This document shows positions 33,982-46,089 of a stretch of DNA of 64,000 nt, piece by piece. The notes beneath the pieces were generated by a model, which was not told where the DNA came from, did not search any database, and worked only from the letters and a program-made list of their open reading frames with translations. Source of the DNA: Pictodentalium vernedei (lineage: Eukaryota; Mollusca; Scaphopoda; Dentaliida; Dentaliidae); assembly GCA_031216915.1 (NCBI GenBank), contig CM062294.1, forward strand, positions 28,272,985-28,336,984, read 5' to 3'. The translations under genes and the position numbers were made by a program. Position 1 is the stretch's first letter. The number at the start of each line of letters is the position of its first letter.

Positions 33982-34160
33982 AATAACATGTTCTTTTGAG
34001 GGCGTTATGGTTCATTAACGGCCCTAGAATAATGATTAACAGCCCGAGGGCCACTTAAAGGCCCGAGACGAAGTCGAGGGCTGTTAATGGTCCCGAGGGC
34101 TGTTAATCATTTTTTGAGGGCCCTTAATGTACCATGATGCCCGAAAAGGAATATGTTATT
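33982..34160. mobile_element. Hairpin MITE abutting the next element
   Basis: Arms aataacatgttcttttgagg and the complement gaaaaggaatatgttatt enclose inner pairs (tgattaacagcccgagggcc; gggctgttaatca). It ends exactly where the 16-bp TIR of the next element starts. Confidence 0.8.
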
Positions 34161-34714
34161 ACTATTATTACCACTTACCAAAGAACGCCATTTCAAGCTT
34201 TGAAATTTCTGGCTTTGAACTCATTTCTCGATTATCAAGGCCCTCTTTATCTAGCTCGCTGTTTTGAGACATTTTTGATTTAGAAATAGAAGAATCGGAT
34301 TGTCATCTGTTTATTTGCAAACAAAGGTCAAAGTTCAAAGTTGAGTACAATTTATTTGGATGACTCGAAAATAGGATTGCTGGAATTTGGCCGAAGCGCT
34401 TTAACTACAAACTCACGCCGTTATTTACAAAATGAGATTATTTATCGTATCAATATTCACCACCACTTTTAAATTCTAAATGAAGTTAATAATCCGAAAT
34501 AAATCATGGTTTAATCCGTTTTGTTGGAATAAATGGACCACAAAATTTCGAGCACATTAGTGTCATTTTTCCGGAACATAAATTACCGACAATTCTGGGC
34601 TAGCAGGCCGTTTTCAGTATTAACGCTATTTTTGCGGGCTGTTATTGAGTCTTATCGTCCACCTCAGATCATTTCAATAACCCAAGGAGCGCCCTATAAA
34701 GTGGTAATAATAGT
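34161..34714 (-). mobile_element. 554-bp element with 16-bp perfect TIRs and an exon-like segment
   Basis: The termini actattattaccactt (34161-34176) and aagtggtaataatagt (34699-34714) are exact complements. On the minus strand an ATG at 34272 opens MSQNSELDKEGLDNREMSSK, continuing PEISKLEMAFFG. Just before the left TIR is a strong splice-donor match (TTTG|GTAAGT at about 34172-34181). This may be the leftover first exon of a transposase or a captured exon, and the family is unknown. Confidence 0.55.
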
Positions 34715-34805
34715 GTTTAACCCCTAGAACTCTGGTAGTGCAAAATAATTTTGCCAAATCACTGGTTTTCTCTTATTTAACTTTGAATTTAACCAATTAT
34801 ATCTT

Positions 34806-37153
34806 ACTTTAAATAATATTTATTTTCAACTTTCGATGGGTACAGCATAGAATGTAAAGATGTTTGTGGATTCGACAGAAAGCCAATGGCTTGTACAAGA
34901 TCGTTTCCACATCATTGATTAATTACATATAATATCATCGAGAAACAGCTATAAAATAAATTAAATCCATACCATTATCTGATTTACTAATTAGAGATAC
35001 AGGTTGATATTCATGTAGGTTGGAAACACATTTATGAATACAAGGAATATAGAACAAAGCTCCGTTTATATGAGAATAAAGACCGCTCGGATGACACCGT
35101 TCCCGTCACCCGTCCATCCCCTCCAGCTCCCACCTTCGAGGAGGAACGCGAGCGCTGGTGACAATGGCCGGGGTCCTGGGACATTTCCCACGCGAGTGAA
35201 CAAAAAGATCTCTTAATTGGGCACCGATAATCATAATGGGCGAGCTCTCTGGTCAGGTAGTAGATAGAATGCTGATAACCAAAAACGAGGTGGTGAATGA
35301 GAACTGATAAGAGGCAACGCTTCCTCTCCGAGTAGTACGTCGAACACAATCAACGCTGGATATGTGACGATATCATTTGCTTGGCTGTATTCTCGCGTGG
35401 GAGTATTGTCAGATAATCTAGGTAACTATAGTGAAACTATTGGTAGCACGACGAGATTAATAGTCTCAGTGGAGGGAACGAATGATACAGTCATAACTCA
35501 CATAGTGAACAGCCATAACCGATAAGGTGCTTGGTCAAATGTAGCCAAACGTTGAATGGAAAGGATTATGAAAATCTGAGGAATGTCCTTTTGAGAGTGG
35601 CTGCGACTTGTGGCCCTCCCCGCCTCTAGAATCATAGTGACCGCATGAGCATGTTCTCACAATCGCAGGGGTCTAACGGGAAAAGCTCAAGTGTTCCAAA
35701 TGCATAAGTGTATGTTTCTAGCTATTATTTAGTGAAATGAGACGAAAGCGTTGAACGTTCAGGGCGCTATCAGGACTTAATGTAATATTTCAAGATGATT
35801 TTAACAAGTAAATCTTTGACGGAGATAGGCATTTCAAGACTTGGTGGTTCAGTTAAATCTTGCAGAAAGGATAATAAATTTTTCAACAGCTTCGAAAATT
35901 GCTCGATTATCCACATTACTGTAAAATTCATAGCCGAACAGTAAGATATTATTGTCGAGGATATACGGAAGTACATGTAGCCCTATAGTTTCGTTTCTGA
36001 TACGGTAGTAATTGTGGCACCTCAGAAGGAAATGATCAATAGTCTCGCGATCCCCACAAGCACAAAGCTGGGTGTTAGATAAATGGTTCTCGTGGAAATG
36101 ATCATTTAGATTACTGTAGCGAAGTCGTAATCTGCAGTGATATATTTGTGCCTTTCGAGAGGTGGATTCGAAAAAATATTGTGGCGGCCAACAAACGTGT
36201 CTGTTCACATAATTTTTAAACTCAACCAATGAACTATTTTCTCTAATGTTCAAAGGGAGGTCGTTCCATAGTTTCGTAGCTGAAGGTATGAGCGATGATC
36301 GATAATTCGATGTTCTGCAGAGAGGAAGGCGACGATTCGTCGCCTGACTGCTAGAATGTCCCATGTGCCGTAGGGGACATAGGCCATTCTAGCACTCAGA
36401 CGACGGATTGCTTGCATTGCGAAGGTCGTGAGATTGGTCAGTCGAAATAGAGGGAGTGATTCTATTCGATAGATAAGGGGGAACCACGTTGTGAAACATG
36501 TTGAAGTACTGAATCAACTTGTGCTTCCCCCGTCTCTTTTTAGTGTTTCCCAACCAGTTTCCACATATAATGATTGTTTGCTTGCGCTTAGAGTAGCGCC
36601 AGTCATAATACGTGCCGCAGCAATTTTGATGCCTTTAAGTTTCATCGCGTCCTGATCGGTACAGTTGTCCCAAACTGTGTCTGCATATTCCAGCAGAGGC
36701 CGAATGAACGCAAAATAAATTTTTTTCCAGGGTTTTGCGATCGAGTATGAATTTATGTTTCCTAATTAAATCTAATCGTGGCCAGGCCTTTTCACAAATG
36801 TAGTTAACATGGTGATCCCATGTACATCGCGAGTTCAGAATAACACCGAGGTGTTTGTGCTCTGTGACTTCTGTGATGGCAGTATTGGCCATATTTAAAG
36901 TGGGGTGACCTACAGGTTCTATCGCGAGACGTTCATTGTTTCTGTTTTGTGAGGGTTGAATTCCACAAGCCACGTGTTAGTCCATTGTTCGATTTTCATC
37001 AGGTCATTATTTAGAAGCTGAGAGGCTCGGTCAGGGTTCTCAACGACCAAGTACAGGGTTGTATCATCTGCAAATAGTCGAATGCAACTTGTCAAGTCAA
37101 GTGTTATACCATTTATATATATAAGAAACAACAAGGGACCTAAAATTGATCCA
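34806..37153 (-). pseudogene. 5'-truncated LINE (CR1/Jockey-like) with reverse-transcriptase relic
   Basis: The minus strand begins at 37152 in the middle of the palm domain: GSILGPLLFLIYINGI, then LFADDTTLYLVVENPD (catalytic ADD at about 37062-37073), QWTNTWLVEFNPHKTE. After a shift come EHKHLGVILNSRCTWDHHV and KAWPRLDLIRKHKF. After further shifts come LWNDLPLNIRENSSLVEFKN and a C-terminal CACGDRETIDHFLLRC knuckle (ends about 35849). A small hairpin repeat interrupts it at 36337-36418. The last 1 kb (34806-35848) is 3' flank without clear coding. The 31-bp direct repeats and abrupt 5' loss are the signature of target-primed reverse transcription. Confidence 0.93.
36337..36418. repeat. Small hairpin repeat inside the LINE
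   Basis: The sequence cgtcgcctgactgctagaat with complement attctagcactcagacgacg surrounds a cccatgtgccgtaggggaca centre. A second, more perfect copy is at 52627-52698. Confidence 0.8.
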
Positions 37154-37306
37154 ATTTAACTTTGAATTTAACCAATTATATCTTGTTTGACAGAGCTCAC
37201 TGAGCTCTGTCAAACAAGGTATATTTGGTTAAATATTAAACTATATTATGGGAAATATTTACTGCTGAAAACTTTGTCACTTTGACATCAGAGTCTAGAG
37301 GGTTAA

Positions 37307-38119
37307 AGGATGGTGGTAGTCTCATATGTTTTCAAAAGCCAACATATTAATTTGTTTATAAGTGAATTAACTCAGATCATTACATTGTGTAAACGAATCA
37401 CTGAGTCGCATCAAAATGTTACAGTTCCAAAGTGTTTGTTGCGAACTCTGTGCAAATATCTGGAAGGAATAATTATTGATATTTCGTTGTTCACATGTCG
37501 AATACATTATCATAGCCTCGGGTGTTGTGATGTAGTTTATTGATGATAACAGTTTACATCTACAGACTGCAGAATTCCACACAGTTTCCGAGTATTTGTC
37601 TTTTTGCAGAAGTGACATATTAAGTCTGTTGAACAATAATTACCACTTACAACACTCTTTGGCAACTTTGATGAAAGGTAAGTTCTTAAGAACATATTTT
37701 GAAAATTTTTGTCCCGACTTTGTGAGAAGATATATCAATCCCAACTTTCGTACATATCAAGTTTCTTGCCAAAAGTAGGTGTCATCTGATTCTAACGTTT
37801 TTTCGAACGATAAAATAAACACGTAGAACAACTGATGCACGACTTTGATAAAAGTACTATTTTTCTGACATGACAGATGCGTAGGCGCCATGTGTATGAC
37901 GCAGTGTGACGTTCACGCAACATCAATCAAACCAAATCCATTAGTCACACATAAAATTTGATTCCAAAAAGGGTGTTCTCAGACCTCTCTTCTGATGAGA
38001 GAACAGTAAAAATAAGAAAGACCAATGTGTGGTGATCAGAGGAATAATTAACGTTTTGGTGGAGGTTGAAAATCACTCGTGCAAAACTATTCATCTCTGA
38101 TATCCGCAGGAAATTCCAT
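37307..38119. other. Unassigned sequence
   Basis: Short frames on both strands (37310-37543 and 37367-37636) overlap one another and show no recognisable domain. Confidence 0.4.
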
Positions 38120-38244
38120 AATTCATGAGAGGTGAGGGACGTTGTACAAACACGAGTGCGCGAATGCGCACGAGTGTTTTACAATATCGTCCGTCGCCTC
38201 GAATGAATTATTTTACGTAGAAAGTCCAGTCAAGCGATTACTCT
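38120..38244. mobile_element. Hairpin MITE, family H, copy 2 (left-truncated)
   Basis: It matches 265-391 (attcatgagaggtgagggac; gcgaatgcgcacgagtgttt). The outer left arm is replaced by unrelated sequence. Confidence 0.75.
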
Positions 38245-38281
38245 GTTTATTCCGTTTCATTATTAACGATAATTATATTAT

Positions 38282-38534
38282 TTAACCCTTTACCTAACGT
38301 AATGGCCAAAAACGGCCAGCGCTATTCTCAAAACTCGCCAATTATAATTTTAATTATTTTTTTAATTTTTTGTCTCTAAAACATAGGTTATGACCCCTCA
38401 TTGGAACGAGCTCGCTGAGCTCGTTCCAATGAGGGGTCATAACCTATATTTTTGAGACAAAAAATGAAAATAATAATTATTCAAGATTTTTTTTTTGCAA
38501 GTGTCGTCTGCTTTTCATGTTAGGTAGATGGTAA
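38282..38534 (+). mobile_element. TTAA hairpin MITE, family A-alpha, copy 7
   Basis: It starts ttaaccctttacctaacg. The right end is mutated (gttaggtagatggtaaa) and the TTAA is lost. The central palindrome at about 38380-38455 is near-perfect. Confidence 0.85.
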
Positions 38535-38692
38535 AAAGAAAACAATAAAGTCCTCATTACACCCACGGCAAAGCGTTTTCGTTTGCGCGCACGGATACAA
38601 GACACAATTGTTGATTGCATAATTCACTTGTGAAGTTATCGTTTATAATCAAACCCGGAAATCCCAGTAATTGACACTTTGGAAAGTAATAA
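38535..38692. repeat. Dispersed flank shared with 690-930
   Basis: It carries one copy of the gttatcgt...aaacccggaaatcccagtaa block that is duplicated at 816-919. Confidence 0.7.
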
Positions 38693-39060
38693 AAATCTTT
38701 AATAACTACTTTCAAATATAATAGAGTGGGTTCGAACCCTCGCTGAACAGTTTCTTTCAGCACGAACCACATTGTGAAACTGTGTTAAACCATGCACACT
38801 ACTCGGCCACACATACCCGTTCTCGACAGAGACGTTCTCGTTGATTTCAATGAAATGTAGTATATAGGATTAACTCATGAGATGCAATCTTCTGATAATA
38901 TTGATGTTTCGCCTTTCTCCTGAAACAATATAGCTTAAAACCATTCATCGGAACGAGCTCGAAAGGTTAATTTTGTGAGGTGTCAAAAGCATTGTTTCGG
39001 TGGCACCAATTCAACAAAAACGGTGATTTTGTGACCAGCGCTGATAAGGAGCGACTAACT
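38693..39060. other. Unassigned, with a weak hairpin-core remnant
   Basis: The sequence accattcatcggaacgagct at about 38940 resembles part of the family-A core, but the rest is not recognisable. Confidence 0.35.
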
Positions 39061-39061
39061 G

Positions 39062-39127
39062 ATATTCCAACTACATTATCAAGGCATGCTTCGGCGTACG
39101 CATGCCTTGATAATGTAGTTGGAATAT
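39062..39127. repeat. Perfect 28-bp-arm hairpin
   Basis: The arms 39062-39089 and 39100-39127 are exact complements (atattccaactacattatca plus aggcatgc), with a 10-nt loop. Confidence 0.92.
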
Positions 39128-39235
39128 TAGTCCGCTGGGATTATATTTAAAAATGTCAAGACCTCTTGAAAATTTATTAGTGAATAAATAAAATTTTATA
39201 TCATGATTACCCATTCTACTATTCATGAAAAGCGT

Positions 39236-41816
39236 ATGGCATAAATTTTAGCTTTACACACCAACCGTGGTGAACACGCCAACAATGGGATTTCAGTAGT
39301 AAAAATTTACACCTACAGTAGAACTGCATCCCCCTGACCTTTGGTGACGTCGACCTGAATGCAAACTTGCCTAAATTTATCGTACGTCGCCTCGCGAAGA
39401 GTGAAATGGAAGTGGCAATTATTTATTACGTTTTTAAATGAGTTTACCTCATAAGATGCCAAAAATTAACAAACATGTATTGTCTCATGTTAATAAAGCA
39501 TGCATAACTCGAAACAGTATGTTATTATGTTATTAAAACGAAAAAGGCTCAGTTTCCTTTTTTCATTTCGTTTCGGCGATAAAATTGACAGCGGAAGTAC
39601 CGCTCACCGATGCTCGTGTAAACAAAAACAGATTCGTACGTACGTTTGGTGCTCAGTAAAATCGAAAAAAAAATAATAGCGACTCTTAATAATCTGACAA
39701 TCATGGTATAAATAAAATATACCCAAAGTAGCTTGGTTCCAAATGTTCACCACTCGTGCTGAAGTGGTGTTAACCGCGCGCCGAAGGCTCGCGGTTAACA
39801 CCACTTCACCACTCGTGGTGAACATTTGGTACACCAAGCTACTATGGGTATATTCTATATATACATGTTATAAAATACAAATACACACATCTGAACCTAA
39901 ATACTGAGACACGTCTTATTGTATTTGAATATTACACAATCGCGACAAATATTAATGTCTTTGGATTTGTTAAAATATTCATTAATTAGACGTTTTGACT
40001 GACATTGCCGGGCTGTAAACAAGTGTTGGACAATGTCACCCAGACGTGTAACAATGAGATATTTCTGCTCATTTTGTTAATTTTCTTGACGGATTACACT
40101 TCGACTCGTGACTGTTTAGAGGTTATAGGTATAACAGTACCAAATAATTTCCCGTAGGCGACCATTATAACGTTCACGCAAAACACATATGATCACAACA
40201 CATTAATTTTGGCTTCAAATATCTTTGTCAAGTTTAGTCCTTCAGACAACCTTTTCTGCCTCGAAAACAGGAGGTCATGCTTCAAATAAGAGAGAAAAAC
40301 TGACAGGAAGGGAAATACCCCTCACGTGCACATATTTTTCAGGGAATTGCCAACAGAAACACACCATTTATATTGATGACAGCAGAATGCTTCAAACGTT
40401 TTATTAAAACGATATATTTTCCCAAGGCTGCTCAGTCATTTCAGTGTGCAACTTCTCAAGGCGGGTAACTCTGATTCGAATATTTATTACAGTCATGCCT
40501 ATTACTTGGTTTATGAAACTAACCAAGCAATAACATCTTTATTTATCGAACCCAAAACAATAATTACAAACTGCTCTCAGATCTATTACAGTTTTCTGAT
40601 AGTGTTAGTGTTTCTGATTTTTTTTTCACGATGTCTGAAGATTCTCCTAGACTGGCTATCCGACCCTAAACTGGCTATCCGAAATGTCCCGCCTTGTTGG
40701 GGAAACCGCGACGTTAGGATAGCTGAACCATTTCTTCTGTCACTTCGACGAATCCCTGCTTACGACTTTGGATCCTAGTTTGCTTCGAATTTTATGTACA
40801 TATAAAATATACCCAAAGAAACCACGAGGGATCTGTAGTGTAGAAAGACTCCAACAGAATCTCCCCTCTCTGTAGTAAATCGGACATTGGGGGTCTGTAG
40901 ACATTTTTTATTTCAAGTTTTCGAAATATTCACATAAAACAATATTGTTCTCATTTTGTTTGCGAGTCTGAATATTCATTATTACTGAAGAAAATGTTTG
41001 ATGCGATGAGTGAAAGAGAAATCTGCGAGTGTACCATAGAATGTCTGTACACCACTTTTAGCTGTCACGTGATATTCTCATACACCCTGTCGAACTTCGC
41101 ACAGTCCCCTGGAGTTACATGTACCGTACTGGATGCATTGGTTACTGACCAGTCAGAAAGCTTGTATAATTTTAAAACGGTAATATATATAGAATATACC
41201 CATAGTAGCTTGGTGTACCAAATGTTCACCACGAGTGGTGAAGTTGTGTTAATTGCGAGCCTTTGACGCGCGGTTAACACCACTTCACCACAAGTGGTGA
41301 ACATTTGGTACACCAAGCTACTTTAGGTATATTTATTTTATACCATGATCGTCAGATTATTAAGAGTCGCTATTATGTTTTCTTGATTTTACAGAGCGGC
41401 AGACGTACATACGTGCGAATCAGTTTTTGTTTTCACGAGCAACGGTGGGCGGTACTTCCGCTGTCAATTTTATCGCCGTAACGAAATGGAAAAAGAAACG
41501 GGGCCTTTTTCATTTTAATAACATAATAACATACTATTTCGAGTTAAGGATGCTTTATTAACATGACACAATGCATGTTTGTTAATATTTGGTATCTTAT
41601 GGGGTAAACTCATTTAAAAATGTAATAAATAATTGCCACTTTCATTTCACCCTTCGCGAGGCGACGTACGATAAGTTTAGACAAGTTCGCATTCAGGTAG
41701 ACGTCACCAAAGGTCAACTTGGATATAGTCCCACTGTATGTGTAAATTTTAACTATTGAAATCCCATTGCTGGCGTGTTCACCACGGTTGTTGTGTAAAG
41801 CTAACATTTATGTCAT
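39236..41816. mobile_element. Foldback element with ~0.63-kb inverted arms
   Basis: The left arm 39236-39863 and right arm 41187-41816 are diverged reverse complements throughout (for example acgtcgcctcgcgaagagtg against cacccttcgcgaggcgacgt). Each arm ends inwardly in its own hairpin (39735-39845 and 41205-41318) built from ccaaatgttcaccac and ggttaacaccacttcac. The 1.3-kb spacer 39864-41186 holds plus-strand frames (40446-40778 and others) with no domain I recognise. It resembles foldback or long-TIR DNA transposons. No transposase is visible. Confidence 0.82.
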
Positions 41817-42059
41817 AGGATTTTTATATATATTAGAAAAGGTGGTTATGGTATAGGTAGTCATTCTTGTTTTCATCCATCTAATCCTTACCTATTCCCT
41901 ACCTATTGCCCTAAAAAATTCCTCACCATGCAAAACTACTCCAAATTGGCTAGTAATGCCAATTTTACTGAGTGATTGATTTCGACGAATAATGGTGAAC
42001 GGTTGCGCTGTAATTATACATAAAATGGCTGCTCCTAGTAAAGCATCACGGGTAACAAC

Positions 42060-42530
42060 TCTGTCTTGGTTCATATCGTCAGCTGAATTTGAAGTCATAT
42101 CAGCCCAGTTCGATAATGTGCAATTCTAAGAAAGAACGTCATATCGAATAATTAAATCCTTAGTACCAAAAGACCGACCTTCACAGAAGGTCATGTATAT
42201 AAGGGTGATAACGGTCCACGGTCCCAGCTTTTAAGCACAATTAATGGAAGATCTGTGAAGATGCAACTGCTTGAATTTAATTTTATATTGCCTCTGTCAA
42301 AAAGGACTTCAACATAATGGTGGTAATATATTTACCGGGCTCTTGGTTTTGACGTTTACATGTCATGACGTTGTGTTACTTTGAGGGATGTGATAGGTCA
42401 ATTCCACCCAGCTATAGCACCAGGCACATGCCTTTATTAATTTAATTCCAAGATTTTATTTGGAGTCTAATGATATTTGCCGCCCTTGATACGTTAGCCC
42501 CACAGACAGGCCGATACACGTTTGAACTTA
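42060..42530 (+). repeat. Duplicated segment, copy 1 (lacks the family-F insert)
   Basis: It matches 46090-46750 in order and orientation (cgaataattaaatccttagt; aatatatttaccgggctctt; tggagtctaatgatatttgc). At 42241-42244 it has a plain ttaa where the other copy carries a family-F MITE. Confidence 0.82.
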
Positions 42531-42711
42531 TTTGATACAAGGCATTCAGGCAATTATCGAACTTGAGTTCTTCTTCTTTTTCAGCAGGCACCGCCACCAA
42601 TGCATATACGTTTCCCAACCTGCGAAATTGTTTACATTTCCCTTTGTGATTCTTTGTATTTCAAATTGGTGACATAAAAATAGCAGATGTGATAGAGTAT
42701 TTCTTCTTGCA

Positions 42712-43308
42712 ATCACAACCGGCACCGGTACTGAAGCCTTTGTCCCGCCGGTACCGGGACAAAATTATTTTATGGGGAAATTCCCAACTGAACGAAGGTA
42801 AACGGGCTAATAATTCGTCCCCGAGTTCCAATGTGTTCTATGTGCCTACTGGCACATAGAACACATTAGAACTCAGGGGACGATTTGTGTTGACACACTT
42901 ACACGACATTCTTTTCAACTTATTTGTGATTGAACGTATCAAAACACTCTAAAGGGGCATGTTCTGTCTGCACCACAACCTCGATAAGGCCGATCGTTTT
43001 AACTTTCCAAACGTGGCATCAGAGACAACGAAAGCACCGTTAACGGCTACTACAAAGCAATTATTCTGTGGCGACATCAAAGTAATCATAAAGTACGATT
43101 TTCGTGCGTTACGATTACTTTGATGTCGCCGCAGAATTGTTGGTACGATACCATGTTTGTCTTTGCGATCTTGAGAACTGGGTCGGTTTAAATACGAAAT
43201 TATCCCATCTAATTGTGATGTCATCCAATTGTTGGTTTGTCCCGGTACCGGTACCGGTTCGACGGGACAGGCTATGTCCCGTACCGGCACCGGTTATGTT
43301 GGAACCGG
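42712..43308. mobile_element. Element with ccggtaccgg-rich inverted ends
   Basis: The left end acaaccggcaccggtactg and right end gtaccggcaccggttatg are inverted and similar, with additional ccggtaccgg motifs. Inside are hairpin J1 (42816-42883) and a hairpin at 43059-43138 (ttctgtggcgacatcaaagt arms). Family unassigned. Confidence 0.5.
42816..42883. repeat. Hairpin repeat J, copy 1
   Basis: The sequence cgagttccaatgtgttctat followed by its complement, with flanking cgtcccc and ggggacg. Copies are at 44961 and 55286. Confidence 0.88.
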
Positions 43309-43741
43309 CGGTACTTTGACATGCCTAATGCAGATGAATCGATTAATGAGAGTCCATTTAACGTCTTGAAGCACCAAATACTGCTAACCAACATACAACG
43401 AGATATTTACTGTTTCCAACTCGGTCAATGGTTGTATCGAACTATGATACACTCATTTACACAGTCAGAAATTGCCAAAATGTAAAAGTAATTCCACAAC
43501 TAGACAGTATGCCAATATCGTAATTTTCTCTGCAGTTCGAAGAATAAACGGCCTGAATATACGAAGCATCTCGAATAAGGAATGGTCCAATTACTTTGAC
43601 CGAATTGAGATGTTTTTTTCTGATCTTGTGTTTCCGAATAAGTATTTGTAGCGTTGGCCTGTCGGTAACTTGTAAATAATATTTTGACCTACTCTCTGCT
43701 TGAATGGAACATACGTGGCTTTGAAATTTAATCACGGCCGT
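43309..43741. other. Unassigned sequence
   Basis: No gene recognised. Short frames on both strands lack known domains. Confidence 0.35.
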
Positions 43742-43795
43742 GACAACCGTTACTTATTCCCAGTTCCTTATTCGACATCCGCTATCAACCGATTG
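43742..43795 (+). mobile_element. Hairpin MITE K, half copy
   Basis: The sequence acaaccgttacttattccca through ttcgacatccgctatcaacc matches the left arm of the copies at 49993 and 54194. The right arm is missing. Confidence 0.75.
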
Positions 43796-44175
43796 CTCTG
43801 GCCTGGAACCAGTCTTGCCCTTAAATAGTCCGTCGCTTATGTTGTTTATACAGTCGGCTGGAATATTTCAGCTGGATGGAAAAACGAACCTGTTATTCAG
43901 TTTATAAATGCCATAGCATTCATTGTGTTTGAATCAACTCGAGAAGTGATTTGATCGAATCTTCAATGACATTATAATTCTGTGATTTTTTTAAACTAAA
44001 TACTTATGAATGAAGAGACACATCAAAGATTACGCTGCAGTGATTAATATCTTGATGCTTTAAATGAGAAATAAATAGTTATTGATTCGAATATCTATAA
44101 CTGGGGCGCGAAGTAATATCTGTATATCTTTGTGAGTAAATGGAGATCAAATTACGTCAACGGTTGCCAGCGCGC
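43796..44175 (+). repeat. Diverged duplicated segment, copy 2
   Basis: Counterpart of 23090-23520 (cctggaaccagtcttgccct; tcgaatatctataactgggg; tatatctttgtgagtaaatg). Confidence 0.6.
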
Positions 44176-44960
44176 AAACTCCACGTAAAGTGGGTAAACA
44201 CACATCCCATAGCAGCATCCGATTCTTCATTGAACTAGACTGGTGGCTTGAGTGTTTGAGCATTGCTGAGAGTAAGGTAGCTAGAGGTTCTTCGATGGGA
44301 GGGGTGGTATCAGTTAGATTTCTACCTGGGGATTGGGGTCCAAGAACGACATGCCTATGGCATGTCGCGCTGGGCCACCAAACCTGTTGGGGGAAATCCC
44401 TCTCTCGATGGTGTAGGTCCGGGAGGCCTCGCCCATGGACAATTTTTAATTTTGGAACCTCTGAGATTGATTCTGAGTCCTCTCTCTGGTTTAAATGTAG
44501 TCATTTCATCCATTATAAAATTGCATTTCCCCAGGTGAGTCCATGAGTTTTCCCTTAGACACAAAGACTATAGACTGACAGCTATTCAGCAAATACCTAC
44601 CCCTTCCATCTGACTATTCTGAGTCGGAAATACGATCGATGAATTCGAAAAACCGGATGGGTCATAGATTCGATTCGGAATTTCGGAACATTTTGCCAGC
44701 TGATTGGAAAGGTCGGAGAATTTGAGCGAAAACTGGAAAATCAAATTGATATAATTGCATTTCCAACCTTTGGAATCTACATCACCGAATTTCCAACTTT
44801 TAAAATTTTCGGCAAAAATTGGGTGGTGGGTGGGGAGACACCCCATCTCTCCCTCTTTAGCTATGTCCCTGATTGCTGATTGCCATGGCTAATTTCTAGG
44901 GCGGTGCAACCGACATATCACCATACTCGCAACCATTGAGGCGATCTTATGTCTGTGAAA
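44176..44960. other. Unassigned sequence with an unrecognised 118-codon frame
   Basis: The plus-strand frame 44190-44546 has no domain I recognise and no sign of conservation. An opposite-strand frame overlaps it. I do not call it a gene. Confidence 0.4.
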
Positions 44961-45034
44961 ATCGTCCCCTGAGTTCCAATGTGTTCTATGTGCCAGTTGG
45001 CACATAGAACACATTGGAACTCAGGGGCCGAAAT
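44961..45034. repeat. Hairpin repeat J, copy 2
   Basis: A nearly perfect palindrome: gagttccaatgtgttctatg, loop cagt, complement. Confidence 0.9.
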
Positions 45035-45618
45035 GTCTTTATACATGTCAATTATTGGGAATAGTACTTGGCGCGCGACAACTGGCCGACGAGATGAAGA
45101 TGGGTTTTTTTGTGTTAGGGTGGGATGGAGACATCCGGTCCAGAGACTACGATAAATACATTCAGTCCCGTTTAAATGGTAATCAATGAATTTTCATCAA
45201 CTGGTGTTTTCGTTAAAAATGTACATCATGTATTTTTAAAATTTGTCCCATATATATTTAGTGCCCTGTTTTCTCCTTAGAGCTAAGCCGGTACATAAAT
45301 CATATATAGTCAGAACATAAGGTCTATACAGTCTGCGGGTGCAGAGTTTGGAGGAGTTACATCATATTATGAATATCGTTTTCATCGTAAAAAACATGTC
45401 ACACAGATGTGAACATTATATCTCTGCCATCCTCACATTACAAATATATTTTACGTTGTCACCTCATAACTATGCCACACAGCTGTGAATATCACGCCTC
45501 TGTCATTATTTGTCTCTTTACTTTAATATTTAAATTAATTTTTTTATATGATTGATAGTTTGCGAGTCTTCTATTTTTTACATCCCGTGTTCTTTTTTGA
45601 AGAAAACAACCCCTCCAA

Positions 45619-45689
<71 letters not shown>

Positions 45690-46089
45690 AATAAAATCCC
45701 TTAACCGTCCAAACTCCCAAAATCATCTACAGTGTACTTTTATAAAAACATCATTGCACAAAAATATCGGTTGCCTCTTGGAAAGTCTCATGCTTCAGTT
45801 GGAGATCTCAATAACAATTCGGTTATATAAGAAATGAAATAAATTTTCTGTCGGTTTAATGGAGTATGAATATATGATAAGAGTGTTAAGTTGTATGCAG
45901 TTCATAGCATCTCACGCAAAACTTAAAACACACATCCCACATTCATACTCCTATAAAGCGATATATATTCAGTTCAATTGTTATAATTTAATTTAGAGTG
46001 TTTCCTTGTAGTATAATGCATCCTTAAAAACTTATGTAATCAAATCAGCTCTTGTGTACACGACAATTTTATTATTTTTAACATTGGCT
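45035..46089. other. Unassigned AT-rich sequence with AAAT microsatellite
   Basis: An AAAT array of about eighteen units lies at 45618-45690, without the SINE body beside it. Otherwise nothing is recognised. Confidence 0.5.

Larger units (their letters stand above)
34717..37306 (-). mobile_element. TTAA MITE, family D, copy 2, split by a LINE
   Basis: The left end (ttaacccctagaactctggt) matches the reversed right end of the copy at 31266. The hairpin centre (tgtttgacagagctcactga) and other end (gagtctagagggttaa) lie at 37154-37306. The two halves share a 31-bp direct repeat at 34775-34805 and 37154-37184 that brackets the inserted LINE. Confidence 0.92.

Noticed and set aside
44190-44546. 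118-codon plus-strand frame
   Set aside because: No domain, an overlapping opposite-strand frame, and no other support.
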